The translations under genes and the position numbers were made by a program. This document shows positions 1 to 9,090 of a stretch of DNA of 64,000 nucleotides, one piece after another; position 1 is the stretch's first letter; each line of letters starts with the position of its first letter. The stretch lies in NCBI GenBank assembly GCA_910587795.1, contig CAJUNH010000006.1:1-64000 (forward strand). The letters are read 5' to 3'. The DNA comes from an uncultured Christensenellaceae bacterium. Its GTDB lineage: Bacteria > Bacillota > Clostridia > Christensenellales > CAG-314. The notes beneath the pieces are model-generated. The model was not told the DNA's origin. It saw nothing but the letters and a program-made list of their open reading frames with translations, and did no database searches.

Positions 1-60
1 AGTAGTTAATAGTTGTTAAACGTCGTTAGTTGTAGTTATGTATGTTATTATATCATAATA
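1..60. repeat. Partial copy of the ~121-bp structured repeat family
   Basis: The first ~60 bases match the part of the chromosomal repeat seen at 5071-5121 (AGTTGTTAAACGTCGTTAG followed by a TATGTTATTATATC block). The copy is cut by the window edge, so an array may continue to the left. It lies just downstream of the 3' end of the lipoprotein gene at 79-351. Confidence 0.7.
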
Positions 61-78
61 TTTAATGTTTGCAAGCTT

Positions 79-351
79 TCAGCAGGAAATATTGTCTAAC
101 AAATGATGTCCGTCGCCTACATAATCGGGATTATGCTCCTTAAAAATCTCAAAAGCACTTTTTCCGACCTCTCCGTCGTTACCGTCTGCGCTGTCTTTGC
201 CGTCCGTTCCGTTAGTGCCGTTTATTCCGTCTTTGCCGTTTGCACCGTCAATACCGTCTTTGCCGTCAACTCCGTTTTGACAAGCAGCAAGGGTAAATAT
301 GCACATAACAACCATTATCACCGCTAACAATACCGCAATACTTTTTTTCAT
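79..351 (-). CDS. Short collagen-like lipoprotein
   Basis: A 90-aa protein with a lipoprotein signal: a Lys-Lys start, a hydrophobic stretch and the lipobox TLAAC, so Cys24 is the likely lipidated residue and the product sits on the outer face of the membrane. Residues ~27-62 are Gly-X-Y triplets of the collagen-like type (GKDGIDGANGKDG). The C-terminal part, around FEIFKEHNPDYVGDG, resembles the linker that in longer collagen-like surface proteins leads into further domains, so this may be a shortened version. GGAGG lies 5 nt before the ATG. The function is unknown; surface exposure is inferred from the lipobox. Confidence 0.75.
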   Translation of the reverse strand: MKKSIAVLLAVIMVVMCIFTLAACQNGVDGKDGIDGANGKDGINGTNGTDGKDSADGNDGEVGKSAFEIFKEHNPDYVGDGHHLLDNISC

Positions 352-567
352 ATAGCCTCCGTTACCAGAAAAAATTCGCTATTTAGCTAGGATAATTTTA
401 TCACATGCGCATTTATTACAAAATATATATAATTTAAGTTTTTATATGTTTTAATTAAAGAGGTTAAAACCATACTGAGTCTTAAATAACATTAGCGCGG
501 TATAAAAAATCGGCGCAAAGACGGTTCCGCCTTTGCGCCTTAACTAAAATACAGTTAATTTATTTAT

Positions 568-2034
568 TTAAATATGGTTAAATACCACTATCCTTGCATC
601 CTGCTCCAAGGGGTTTGTTATCTGCGGATTTGTAGACAGCAAGTCTTCCTGCGACATATGCAAGCTTTTTGCCAGATTCCATAACGTTTCGCCTTTATGC
701 GCCAAGCACACCTCTATTGCGGGCAGCTGTTCTTTGTCAAAGGGCTGTTCCTCGGCGGCGACTATCACCGTATAACATACTTCGCGTTCGGCGTCTACGG
801 TTATGCACAAATCCAACGTTACGTCGTCTTTTACGGAGATACCCATAACCGTTACGCGCGCATGAGATTTACACTGCGGCATAAGGTAATCCACGTCCAC
901 CGTTTGCGAAAAAGGCAGTTCTAACTGTTCGCCGATATATCCGTTTTCGGTACCGTACAGCAACGTGGCATACACTACGCCGTCTACCTGCGCCGACTTT
1001 TCGCGCGATTGCGCATTTGTAACGATCGCGCCGACGTTTACGGCGGTAAGCGGACGTTTATCCTTTTCAACAGGCAGCGAAGCGTTTACCGTTTTACGGC
1101 AGACGGTACTTCCGCACGGAATTGTTGTAGTTACGGTCTGACGGGTAAAACCGAAATCGCACCCCGATCCGTACGCGTCGGTAACAATATCCATAACGCC
1201 TATTTTGGTAGCTTCTACCGTTACCATTGCGCCGATTTCCATAGTAAATGTTGTATTTACGTCCCCTTCGCTTATATCCAAACGCACTTTGGTTGTTTTG
1301 GGGCAAAGAGTAAGACGCAGCTGACACTCCGCCATTCCGTCGTCCACCTCTAACTCGCGGTCGAAATCAAACGGCAAAGTATCGGTGACAATATCACCGC
1401 CCGAAAGGTATGTAAGACGCGCCGAACCGCTGCCCGATATCTGCAAAACGCCGTCGTGTACCGAATAATTACCGGCGCACAAACTGCACTCGGCAAGCAG
1501 CACCGTCGAAATATTGTGCGAAGCGGTCAACTCCTCATCCAGCACCATAGGTAAATTTACAACGTTTGCATGTTCCAAAACTTCGACAGACTGTTTGTTT
1601 ACGTAAATATCTTCGCCGTCGGCAAAATACGGCGTGCTTTGCGCAACATAAGCGTAGACGGATACTTCCAACAAAACGGATATCGTAGCGGTATTTGCGT
1701 TTGTGTCCGCTTTGCTATCCACCGTAACGACATCAAACGTCAGCTTGCTGTCGGCAGTTAGCAATTCGCTTTGTATAGAAGCGGTAAAATCCGCATTATA
1801 GCTGGAACTGCACAAGTTTGTTCCGTCGCTGTACAGCAGCCTGATATTGGTTTTTCCGTAAAAAGAAGCTTCGCCTACGGTAGACTCGTAGGAATTGATA
1901 CAATTTTCTATTCCTACCGACACCACTTCGGTTATGTCCTGCTTGACGGATATGCGGATACTTTCCGCTGTTTGAATTTTGCCGATAAATTTACGGCTTG
2001 TAAACGACGAACTTAAAAATTGAACGTTTGCCAT
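568..2034 (-). CDS. SPOCS (DUF3794) domain protein with C-terminal LysM
   Basis: A 488-aa protein. Several beta-rich stretches match the SPOCS/DUF3794 pattern of spore-coat-associated proteins (for example the region around DITEVVSVGIENCINSYES, and repeats near residues 150-300). A LysM-type module closes the protein (about residues 435-488: HKGETLWNLAKSLHMSQEDL), a peptidoglycan- or chitin-like glycan binder. The family is known from spore envelopes of Clostridia; binding to cortex or coat is inferred. The gene is monocistronic, with about 370 bp of noncoding DNA upstream and no membrane segment. It agrees with sigK at 43040-43720 in pointing to a sporulating host. Confidence 0.8.
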   Translation of the reverse strand: MANVQFLSSSFTSRKFIGKIQTAESIRISVKQDITEVVSVGIENCINSYESTVGEASFYGKTNIRLLYSDGTNLCSSSYNADFTASIQSELLTADSKLTFDVVTVDSKADTNANTATISVLLEVSVYAYVAQSTPYFADGEDIYVNKQSVEVLEHANVVNLPMVLDEELTASHNISTVLLAECSLCAGNYSVHDGVLQISGSGSARLTYLSGGDIVTDTLPFDFDRELEVDDGMAECQLRLTLCPKTTKVRLDISEGDVNTTFTMEIGAMVTVEATKIGVMDIVTDAYGSGCDFGFTRQTVTTTIPCGSTVCRKTVNASLPVEKDKRPLTAVNVGAIVTNAQSREKSAQVDGVVYATLLYGTENGYIGEQLELPFSQTVDVDYLMPQCKSHARVTVMGISVKDDVTLDLCITVDAEREVCYTVIVAAEEQPFDKEQLPAIEVCLAHKGETLWNLAKSLHMSQEDLLSTNPQITNPLEQDARIVVFNHI

Positions 2035-2408
2035 ACTTATACTTTACCCCCACGCGTTTTTGTTGTTCAGTGTAGTATACTGCGCACGTCCGTCTTTTAT
2101 GACATCAAAAAAGAGGGGATTAAAAATATGCGGTTTTACGACAAATTAATTTAAACATTACGCCGATTACTATATCCGCAAACCTTCCGCGGCAAATACC
2201 GACGCAATAAAAAGACTTAAATCTGCTTTTCCGCCGCGCTGTTTTTCGGTTAAAATAACAGACTGTTTTTTACAGATAGTTTTCGCCCGTTATAGGAACA
2301 AAAAACAACCGTTTCGTACTTTTTTAACGTGTAGTTTCCGTTAGCATTATCGGTACACTCAGCAAAACCGCATTAAACCGTAAATGCGCGGAAAAATAAA
2401 CAAATATA
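2035..2408. other. Noncoding gap between veg and the SPOCS gene
   Basis: About 370 bp, AT-rich, with no ORF carrying a ribosome site. It must hold the promoter of the SPOCS gene and the 3' end of the veg transcript. I see no clear terminator hairpin or RNA gene. Confidence 0.5.
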
Positions 2409-2642
2409 CTAAACGCTTTCGATGTGGATTTGACCGCATAAAATGTCGGTATAAGTGCAGCTTATACGGTCAAACAAATCGTTATCTAACTTTACTACAA
2501 ACACATTAGGGTGAGCCTCGCTTACAATTCCCTTGTAGCGTTTGATTTTGTTACGTCCGCGGTTGACCTTTACGTCAACGTTCTGCCCGATTAAACTTTC
2601 CACATAACTTTTTGCGGAATCGATTGTGTTTGCTTTTTTCAT
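2409..2642 (-). CDS. veg: Veg family protein
   Basis: A 77-aa protein matching the small Veg/DUF1021 family: an N-terminal helix (SAKSYVESLIGQNVDVKVN), then an SH3-like beta domain (KRYKGIVSEAHPNVFVVKLD) ending in the usual YTDIL...I segment. The length is normal. In Bacillus, Veg is abundant and has been linked to biofilm control and spore outgrowth; its biochemical role is still unclear. The start is fixed by homology rather than by a strong ribosome site, which is weak here. Transcription appears monocistronic, with ~370-bp noncoding stretches on both sides. Confidence 0.9.
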   Translation of the reverse strand: MKKANTIDSAKSYVESLIGQNVDVKVNRGRNKIKRYKGIVSEAHPNVFVVKLDNDLFDRISCTYTDILCGQIHIESV

Positions 2643-3049
2643 ACGACAATTGTTGCCAAATATTCACTGAAAAATACCGAATCGAAACGCCGTATATAAA
2701 TGTATACACAAACAATATTTATATGCTAATTGGATTAAACCGAAAATTTGCCTCTGCTGCTTATAATTTGCAACCAATATTCCACAAAATTATAAAGCGT
2801 TTTTTTTTATTCGTTTTTGTAATCTATTTGATTTCGTATCGTAACCGATAGCCGCAAAATTTTTTTTGTAAAAGTTTACACTATTTACTTTATATAAACC
2901 GCTTACGGAAACAACCGACAGTTATAACAGAAAACACACTTTAATTTAGTTTTTTATAAAAAAATGTGTGCCTGCAAAGTATTTAACTTTTAAGGTACAC
3001 ATCTTATTTGCGAATATATTAAATTTTAAACGTCTTTATATACAGCCTA
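2643..3049. other. AT-rich noncoding gap upstream of veg
   Basis: About 400 bp with several A/T runs and no supported gene. It contains the veg promoter region and the end of the zinc-ribbon gene. No repeat of the 121-bp family and no RNA gene were recognised. Confidence 0.5.
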
Positions 3050-3520
3050 TTAAAAATCGTCGTCGTCCTCGTCTTCTTCTTCGTCGTCATCCAAGTCGTC
3101 CAAATCGCTGATATCGGCAAAGTCGTCAAAGTCGTCCAACTCCGTTTCCATGTTTTCCTCATCTTCAAAGTCGTCGTCGCTGCCGAATTCCTCTTCCAAT
3201 TCCTCCAAAGGTATATCACCTTCGTCTGCAACTTCGTCGGCGTCGTCGTCCAAGTACGAACGCCAGTCGTCACTGTCGGCGTCGATATCTTCCTCCTGCG
3301 TTTCGTGCTGAAAACAGCTTTCGCACATTTTTTCGTCCATACCGATATAGTTTGTTTTGCAAACGGGACACAGCTTAAGCGGTTCTTCATCGTCGATTAT
3401 GTCGTCCAACAACATAATTTTTGTTTCCATACCCAGTTCCGACTTGCAAATGTCGCACATTTCCTCGTCTTGCAAAATATAGTTCAGCTCGCAGCGAGGA
3501 CACTTTTTATACTTACCCAT
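3050..3520 (-). CDS. Zinc-ribbon protein with a long acidic tail
   Basis: A 156-aa protein. The N-terminus holds two CxxC pairs (CPRC...CDIC, residues ~7-26), and a second pair set follows (CPVC...CESC, ~51-69), so two zinc ribbons are likely. The last ~85 residues are almost all Asp/Glu and end in a run of Asp. The start at 3520 (MGKYKKCPRC) is preferred over an upstream in-frame codon because a GGTGA sits just before it and the domain begins there. The function is unknown. The acidic tail might mimic nucleic acid or bind a basic partner, which is inference. Confidence 0.7.
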   Translation of the reverse strand: MGKYKKCPRCELNYILQDEEMCDICKSELGMETKIMLLDDIIDDEEPLKLCPVCKTNYIGMDEKMCESCFQHETQEEDIDADSDDWRSYLDDDADEVADEGDIPLEELEEEFGSDDDFEDEENMETELDDFDDFADISDLDDLDDDEEEDEDDDDF

Positions 3521-3743
3521 ACACTTCACCGTAAATCTTTTTTGTGGCACTAATTTAACACTATTTATATAAAATGTAAACTGTTTTTACATATATTTTT
3601 TATAAAATTTCTTTGTCTGTAAATATTTGACAATCTTGCAATATTTGATACGTATGTAATCAGTTTACAGCGTTAAAAGTATTTAATTTTTTATTAAAAA
3701 CAGCATAAAAAACCGCCGAATAACGTTTTTTGCGGTTTGCTGT

Positions 3744-4133
3744 TTACTGACGTTTACCGCCGTCGCCGCTTTGGGCGGATTGCTCCGTCGGCTTGTCCTC
3801 CGTAACGTTATCCGCAGATACTCCGTCGGTATTTTCCGCGTTGTTTTCCGTCGGTTTGTTTTGTTTGTTTCTTTTGTACATTTGTACAAGCTTAACAATG
3901 TGCAAAATAAAGCACGCACCGTTAATTGCGCATACGGACAGCGAACCTATCAAAAATCCGTACACCACAAATACAACGCATCCCGTCATGTTTACGATAC
4001 GCGTAAGTTTTTCGTTAGACCAGAAAAACGATACGAATACCAGTACAGACGCGACCATACCTATTATTTCAAAAATCCATCCTTCTACCGTATCGGGAAA
4101 GTTAAATCCTATTGCAAGTTGATACAGTAACAT
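3744..4133 (-). CDS. YgjV-like small membrane protein
   Basis: A 129-aa protein with three predicted membrane segments (about residues 20-38, 46-64 and 67-85), separated by WSNEKLTRIVN, the layout of the YgjV inner-membrane family. A hydrophilic Glu/Asn/Thr-rich tail of ~40 residues follows. GAGGAG lies 6 nt before the chosen ATG, which sits 14 bp after the stop of the acetyltransferase gene, so the two are probably co-transcribed. The role of the family is not established. Confidence 0.65.
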   Translation of the reverse strand: MLLYQLAIGFNFPDTVEGWIFEIIGMVASVLVFVSFFWSNEKLTRIVNMTGCVVFVVYGFLIGSLSVCAINGACFILHIVKLVQMYKRNKQNKPTENNAENTDGVSADNVTEDKPTEQSAQSGDGGKRQ

Positions 4134-4147
4134 ATTTTTCTCCTCGG

Positions 4148-4882
4148 TTAATTTATTTTGTCCAAATTTATTTCCAAATAATCCGCGCGGCAAACGCGTT
4201 CTATATTATACTTAGGCGCAAGGTTTTCGCTGGCAACGTTACCCTCTATAATATAGGCATAAGGGATATCGCCCTTTTCTATCACCGTTTGTGTAAGCGC
4301 AGTCATCACCTTTAAGGCATAGCCTTGTCTGCGATACTGCGGTACGGTGTACAACATTCCCAAGTCGCCCTCTAAATGCAGCAAACACCAACATACGGGT
4401 TTTCCGTCCGCGTATACTGCGGCTGACGGATGCCTTCTCAAACACTCCGCCACGTCCCTTATATCCGCGTGGTACGGCGTGCCGTTGGATACGTCGGCGG
4501 CGTAAATTCCGTCTAGAGGACGGATATCGCAGTCTATAACGTCAAGGTTAAGAGGCTTGCCGTTCCACACATACAAATTGCACTTTGTAATCCACTCTGA
4601 TTTATAGCGTCCAGAAAGCGCAGACGTAAGTTCGGGCGATATACCGCACAGCTTAACTTTTCCGCTTAACCCCGAAACAAAGTCCAGCGCAAGCCCGATA
4701 TCCTCGCAATACAAACAACACTCTGTACCGCCGAATGCGTTTTGCGCGGTCAAAGCATAGTTATTGCCCTCGCAAAATACGGCAGCGGCGGTAAAATTAG
4801 CGATATATCCGTCAAATATCAAAGTTTGCGGATTACTGCGAAAATATCTGCGTAAATCTTGCGTAACGGTAATCTGTTTCAT
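4148..4882 (-). CDS. GNAT family N-acetyltransferase
   Basis: A 244-aa protein. Its C-terminal half carries the acetyl-CoA binding motif A of GNAT enzymes (VPQYRRQGYALKVMTAL, the R/Q-x-x-G-x-A loop, residues ~183-199), followed by a motif-B-like segment ending in YNIERVCRADYLEINL. The N-terminal ~110 residues look like a second, degenerate acetyltransferase-type domain, as in FR47-like two-domain proteins. The substrate is unknown. GCAGG lies just before the ATG. It is the first gene of a short leftward unit with the YgjV-like gene. Confidence 0.75.
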   Translation of the reverse strand: MKQITVTQDLRRYFRSNPQTLIFDGYIANFTAAAVFCEGNNYALTAQNAFGGTECCLYCEDIGLALDFVSGLSGKVKLCGISPELTSALSGRYKSEWITKCNLYVWNGKPLNLDVIDCDIRPLDGIYAADVSNGTPYHADIRDVAECLRRHPSAAVYADGKPVCWCLLHLEGDLGMLYTVPQYRRQGYALKVMTALTQTVIEKGDIPYAYIIEGNVASENLAPKYNIERVCRADYLEINLDKIN

Positions 4883-4984
4883 AGCCTGCACTATTCTACC
4901 ACATCAGTAAAACTTTTTCAACAATATTTAAAAAATAATCGGCAATATTTTTACAAAAACTTTATGTCTGCAAATAGTAGGCGG

Positions 4985-5365
4985 CATATTTTATATAACA
5001 TAACACACACGAACATCATTTACCACAATATTTAACCGCTTACGTGATGTGTTGTATAATAGCAGTTAGCAGTAGTTAATAGTTGTTAAACGTCGTTAGT
5101 TGTTATTTTTATGCTATTATATCGTACACGAGCAACATATATCGCAATATATTACCGTCGACGTGATACGATGTAAAAGCGAGTTATTAATAGCAATTAG
5201 TTGCAGTTAAACGTCGTTAATTATTGTCTATATGCTATTATATCGTACACGAACAACATATATCGCAATACATTACCGTCGACGTGATACGATGTAACAG
5301 CGAGTTATTAATAGCAGTTAGTTGTAGTTAAACGTCGTTAATTATTGTCTATATGCTATTATAAA
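4985..5365. repeat. Tandem array of the ~121-bp structured repeat (about 3 units)
   Basis: Units begin near 4988, 5110, 5231 and 5352 (the last truncated), a period of 121-122 bp. Each unit has a TATTATATCGTACACGA-type left arm, a variable ~25-30 nt loop, a right arm with CGTG-A-TACGA, then TAATAGCA...TGCTATTA around a GTTAAACGTCGTTAA core. In the first unit both arms change together (ACACA with TGTGT instead of TCGTA with TACGA). The array lies between the divergent acetyltransferase and uridine kinase genes. Confidence 0.85.
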
Positions 5366-5484
5366 AATTTTAATACGATATTTTACCGCGGCAGGGACAT
5401 AACTACGTTGACATAAAGCAAAAAAATAAGTAAAATAAAATATAAGGAGTCAGCTATTTTACTTACACACAAAGGAGCGTACAA

Positions 5485-6102
5485 ATGGAAAGGATAATTA
5501 TCGGCATAGCCGGCGGAACGGGTTCCGGCAAGACTACTATTGCAAAAAAGATTTTCAACGCGTTTAAAGACGAAGCGGTTATACTTTCGCACGACTTTTA
5601 CTACAAACCGCACGAGGATATGCCCTTTGAGGAACGCGCCAAAGTCAACTACGACCACCCCGACTCGCTGGAAACGGAATTACTTGTGGCGCACGTAAAA
5701 CAACTGAAAGAAGGCTGCGCAATAAAACACCCGACGTACGACTTTACGTCTCACGCCCGCACCGGTTGGGTGGATATGGAGCCGAAACAAATTATTATCG
5801 TAGAAGGCATACTGATATTTACCAACAAAGATTTATGCGATTTGTGCGATGTAAAACTTTTTGTACACACCGACGCCGACGTACGCTTTATACGCCGTTT
5901 GCGCCGCGACGTAGAAGTGCGCGGACGCAGTATGGATTCGGTTATGAATCAGTATCTTAATACGGTTAAACCAATGCACGAACAGTTTGTAGAACCCTCC
6001 AAAGCAAAAGCGGATATCATAATACCCGAGGGCGGACACAACGTTATTGCAATCTCTATGATTGTAGACGGAATCCGCAAAAAGCTTTCGCATAAGGACT
6101 AA
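5485..6102 (+). CDS. udk: Uridine kinase
   Basis: A 205-aa cytosolic P-loop kinase. The Walker A motif GGTGSGKT is at residues ~10-17. HDFYYKPHEDMPFEERAKVNYDHPDS is the uridine kinase substrate region, and RRDVEVRGRSMDSVMNQY is the lid. It phosphorylates uridine and cytidine with GTP or ATP in pyrimidine salvage. The length fits the family (~205-215). AAAGGAG lies 8 nt upstream of the ATG. The next gene starts 5 bp after its stop, so the two form one operon. Confidence 0.95.
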   Translation: MERIIIGIAGGTGSGKTTIAKKIFNAFKDEAVILSHDFYYKPHEDMPFEERAKVNYDHPDSLETELLVAHVKQLKEGCAIKHPTYDFTSHARTGWVDMEPKQIIIVEGILIFTNKDLCDLCDVKLFVHTDADVRFIRRLRRDVEVRGRSMDSVMNQYLNTVKPMHEQFVEPSKAKADIIIPEGGHNVIAISMIVDGIRKKLSHKD

Positions 6103-6107
6103 ACGAT

Positions 6108-6905
6108 ATGAAGTTAAATTTACCTAACGTTACCAATGCGCGCGATTTAGGCGGTATGACAACCAAATACGGCGTTATCAAGCCGAACAAGCTTATACGC
6201 AGCGGAGTTGTAAACCGCTTGACGGAACAGGATGTAAATATCCTTGCAGACATTAATCTTAAACGCATTGTAGATTTACGCGCCGACATTGAACTTGCAA
6301 ACAACCCCGACGCCGATATTGCGGGCGTACAGCACCTACACATACCCATAATACGAGCCGTTACGTTCGGGATAAGCTTCGAGTCGTTAGAAGGCGAAAT
6401 AATGGCTCGGCGTTTGCAGGAGGGTATAGAACGTATGCGCGCAAAAGGACAAGACTACCCCGCGCATATGAGGGAGGTTTATTCCCGCTACGTCAACGAC
6501 GAACATTGCCGCTTGGGATACGGCAGATTTTTAAAACTGCTTGCAAACCGCCCCGTAGACGGAGCAACACTGTGGCACTGCACTATGGGCAAAGACCGCT
6601 GCGGAACGTGCGCGGCATTGCTGGAACACTGCTTGGGAGCGGATACGGATACAATCTACAAAGACTATATGGAATCCAACGTGCAAACGCTGTCCAACAC
6701 CAACAGTTTGCTAAATAAAGCCAAACCCTATGTAGACGAGGATAAATTGCAGTTGATACAAAATATGCTTATGGTACAGCCCTACTACTTTGAGGAATGG
6801 ATTACGCAAATGGACAAATCTTTCGGCGGAATAGACGGATTTATCTGTGCGTGCGGAGTAACCGACGAAGAAATAGAAAAATTAAGAAAACACTATTTGC
6901 AATAA
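6108..6905 (+). CDS. Tyrosine/dual-specificity phosphatase-like protein
   Basis: A 265-aa protein with the start NARDLGG, then IRSG and RIVDLRAD, which are hallmarks of the bacterial tyrosine phosphatase family (Y_phosphatase3, as in LipA/MptpB). The P-loop is HCTMGKDRCG, with the catalytic Cys and Arg kept but the usual Thr after Arg replaced by Cys. A second member of the family is at 61315-62124 with the canonical loop. The substrate is unknown; these enzymes act on phosphotyrosine or phosphoinositides. It is co-transcribed with udk (5-bp gap) and followed by a strong terminator at 6917-6953. Confidence 0.8.
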   Translation: MKLNLPNVTNARDLGGMTTKYGVIKPNKLIRSGVVNRLTEQDVNILADINLKRIVDLRADIELANNPDADIAGVQHLHIPIIRAVTFGISFESLEGEIMARRLQEGIERMRAKGQDYPAHMREVYSRYVNDEHCRLGYGRFLKLLANRPVDGATLWHCTMGKDRCGTCAALLEHCLGADTDTIYKDYMESNVQTLSNTNSLLNKAKPYVDEDKLQLIQNMLMVQPYYFEEWITQMDKSFGGIDGFICACGVTDEEIEKLRKHYLQ

Positions 6906-6916
6906 TTTTTTTACAA

Positions 6917-6953
6917 GTAAAAAGTCCTGCCGAAACATCGGCAAGACTTTTTT
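6917..6953 (+). terminator. Rho-independent terminator after the udk operon
   Basis: AAAAAGTC-TGCCGA and TCGGCA-GACTTTTTT form a long stem with a short loop and a T run. The flanking A run would also let it end the leftward degV transcript, so it is probably bidirectional. Confidence 0.85.
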
Positions 6954-6961
6954 AAGTAAAA

Positions 6962-7789
6962 TCAGTCTTCACTTACAAATATAAAACCAAACGCGTTAGG
7001 TCCCCAGTGGCACGCAATTACGGGGCAAAGATTGTCGTACTCTATCATAGCGGGACGGTATTGTTCGTCCGTAACCTCGATAAGTTTAACAAGGTTTTCC
7101 ACATTGTAGGTATACGACGGCACAATGGGATAGTTTACGTCGCAGTTCCAGCGCTTTAACATATCGGCGCATTCCCTCATGGCAAGGCGCAAACCTATCT
7201 TTTTGCTTGCCACTTTAACCTGACCGTCGGTTATGGTAATTAACGGCTTTAAATTAAGTATACTGCCGAACAGCCATTCTTTACGGGACAGTCTGCCGCC
7301 TCTAAACAGATATTCCAACGTTTCGGGGATAGCAATTACGCGGATTTTTGGAATAATCGCTTGCACTTTCTGCAAAATTTGCTCTATCGGCAAATCGCGG
7401 TTGCGGTTGATTTCCTCAACAATCAATCTTAGTCCGCCTACTGCCGACAGCGAATCCACAACGTGCACTTTTTCTTCGCCCTCAAACAGCTTGCATATGG
7501 CATTGTAAGTACCCGATATCTTGCTGGATATGGTAATTATAATAACGTCGTCGCCCGCCTCGGCATACGAAGCAACTTTGCTTTGCAGCTCGTCCAGCTG
7601 CGGCAGCGACGTTTGAGGAAATATCTTTTGACCTATAAGCAGCTGATAAAACTCGTCTATCGTTTCGTCCAAACCGTCGCGGTACTCTATTTCGCCCATT
7701 AAATATCTTAAAGGGATAATTTCTACGTTTAACTTTTCCTGCTCGGCAAACTTTATGCTGCTGCCCGAATCCACTAACACTCTTAGCAT
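6962..7789 (-). CDS. DegV family protein (fatty acid-binding FakB type)
   Basis: A 275-aa protein starting VLVDSGSSI, the DegV N-terminal signature (usually TDSTSDL), with TSLPQLDE near residue 62 (the family T-S-x-P motif) and ISSKISGTYNA near 92, where Ser and Thr contact the fatty acid carboxylate. FakB proteins deliver fatty acids to the kinase FakA for phosphorylation and then PlsX/PlsY use; plsX lies nearby at 9337. No full fakA is in the window, but an isolated FakA-like middle domain is at 45211. The start at 7789 is chosen by GAGG 6 nt upstream. Confidence 0.85.
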   Translation of the reverse strand: MLRVLVDSGSSIKFAEQEKLNVEIIPLRYLMGEIEYRDGLDETIDEFYQLLIGQKIFPQTSLPQLDELQSKVASYAEAGDDVIIITISSKISGTYNAICKLFEGEEKVHVVDSLSAVGGLRLIVEEINRNRDLPIEQILQKVQAIIPKIRVIAIPETLEYLFRGGRLSRKEWLFGSILNLKPLITITDGQVKVASKKIGLRLAMRECADMLKRWNCDVNYPIVPSYTYNVENLVKLIEVTDEQYRPAMIEYDNLCPVIACHWGPNAFGFIFVSED

Positions 7790-7962
7790 ACAAACCTCTA
7801 ATTTATTTTTGTATATCTTTAACATAAATACGCCATATACAATATTTTTATATACTATACTGTACGCATTTATACTTAATTTCCGCTTAAAAACGCCGTA
7901 TTAAATAAAAACAGTTTTCTTTTTACGGTAAACACACGTAAAACATCCCTTTTAATCGCAGT

Positions 7963-9090
7963 TTATTTATCCAGCTTTTTGATAAAGCAGCGGCGGCGTT
8001 TATGCTGAACCGTTTCAAAATGCTTCCACAAATTTTGTATGGGGCAGTTATGCTCCAACATAAGGTTTGTTTCCGCGCTTTCTACGCCGAAAAGCTTTGC
8101 GCGCTTGCAAAACTCCGCAACCAACGCCAAAGCAATGCCGGTGTTTTTATACTTGTTTGCAACGCCGATTATTGCCATATCTACCGTTTTGGGTTTGCGG
8201 ATTGCACGCAGCATCCTTATTAAGCAGCCCAAAGTAAGCCTACCGCCCGACTTTTGTACCGCTTTGGACAGCGACGGAAAGCACAGACCCAACGCTACAA
8301 GCTCGTCGTTTTCGTCCACGATAAGAGCAATAAAGCGGCTGTCTATAACCAACTTAAACTGCTCAACCATTGCTTTTTTAACCTTATCGGTAAAAGGTAC
8401 TGTGCCGTAAATACGGTCGTATGTTTCGTCCCAAAGTTTAAAGACTTTGTTTTCGTATCTTTTCAGCAAATCGCGAGTGCTTTTTATGTCGGCAAAATGC
8501 ACTTTGTGCTTTGCCATCATTTCGCCGCTTATACGTTCGATACGTTCGTCAAAGTCGTTTACGGGAATTTTAACGTTTAATTCTATCCAGTCTACGTCTT
8601 TATCGAAGCCGCAGTTTTCTATCAGCCGCTGATAATAATCGTAGTTGTACTGTTCTTCGAAAGTGTTAAGCCAGTCAAACCCTTGTATAAGCAGTCCTTC
8701 GCGTTCCAAATCGGAAAAGCCCAAAGGCCCTACCAACTCGTCCGCCTGTTTGCTTTTTGCCCAGTCCTCCACAGCATTAAACAAAGCGTTTGCCACTTCC
8801 TGATCGTCAATAGCGTCAAAACGCGTAAAGCGTGCGCGGTTTTGATTCCATTTTCGGTTAGCCGCCACCTGCAATATGCCAGAAATGCGTCCTACCATTT
8901 TGCCTTCGCGGTATGCGTTAAAATATACTGCCTCCGCTTGGTCGTAATACATATAATCGGGTTTAAATATATTCATCTCGTCGCTGTATAGCGGTGGAAC
9001 AAAGTACGGATTGTTTTTGTACAACTTTAAAGGAAATTCCACAAATTCCTTGCGTTCCTTTTTTGTTGATACTTTCCGGATTTCTACCAT
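7963..9090 (-). CDS. Large GNAT-like acetyltransferase family protein
   Basis: A 375-aa protein. The N-terminus (KKERKEFVEFPLKLYKNNPYFVPPLYSDE) matches a widespread bacterial family of YghO/GNAT-fold proteins of ~370-380 residues. GPLGFSDLEREGLLIQGFD is its central signature, and a C-terminal acyl-CoA-type loop appears around IGVANKYKNTGIALALVAEF. The substrate is unknown. GAGGACT lies upstream of the ATG. It is monocistronic, divergent from plsX, with ~245 bp between them. Confidence 0.75.
   Translation of the reverse strand: MVEIRKVSTKKERKEFVEFPLKLYKNNPYFVPPLYSDEMNIFKPDYMYYDQAEAVYFNAYREGKMVGRISGILQVAANRKWNQNRARFTRFDAIDDQEVANALFNAVEDWAKSKQADELVGPLGFSDLEREGLLIQGFDWLNTFEEQYNYDYYQRLIENCGFDKDVDWIELNVKIPVNDFDERIERISGEMMAKHKVHFADIKSTRDLLKRYENKVFKLWDETYDRIYGTVPFTDKVKKAMVEQFKLVIDSRFIALIVDENDELVALGLCFPSLSKAVQKSGGRLTLGCLIRMLRAIRKPKTVDMAIIGVANKYKNTGIALALVAEFCKRAKLFGVESAETNLMLEHNCPIQNLWKHFETVQHKRRRCFIKKLDK

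Noticed and set aside
3019..3390. Thr/Lys-rich open frame overlapping the acidic zinc-ribbon gene
   Set aside because: It is the shifted reading of the Asp/Glu codon run; it has no ribosome site, while the zinc-ribbon frame has conserved CxxC pairs.
4985..5365. The tandem repeat could be a CRISPR array
   Set aside because: Units are ~121 bp with long conserved parts and only short variable loops; there are no 28-37 bp repeats with equal unique spacers and no cas gene in the window.
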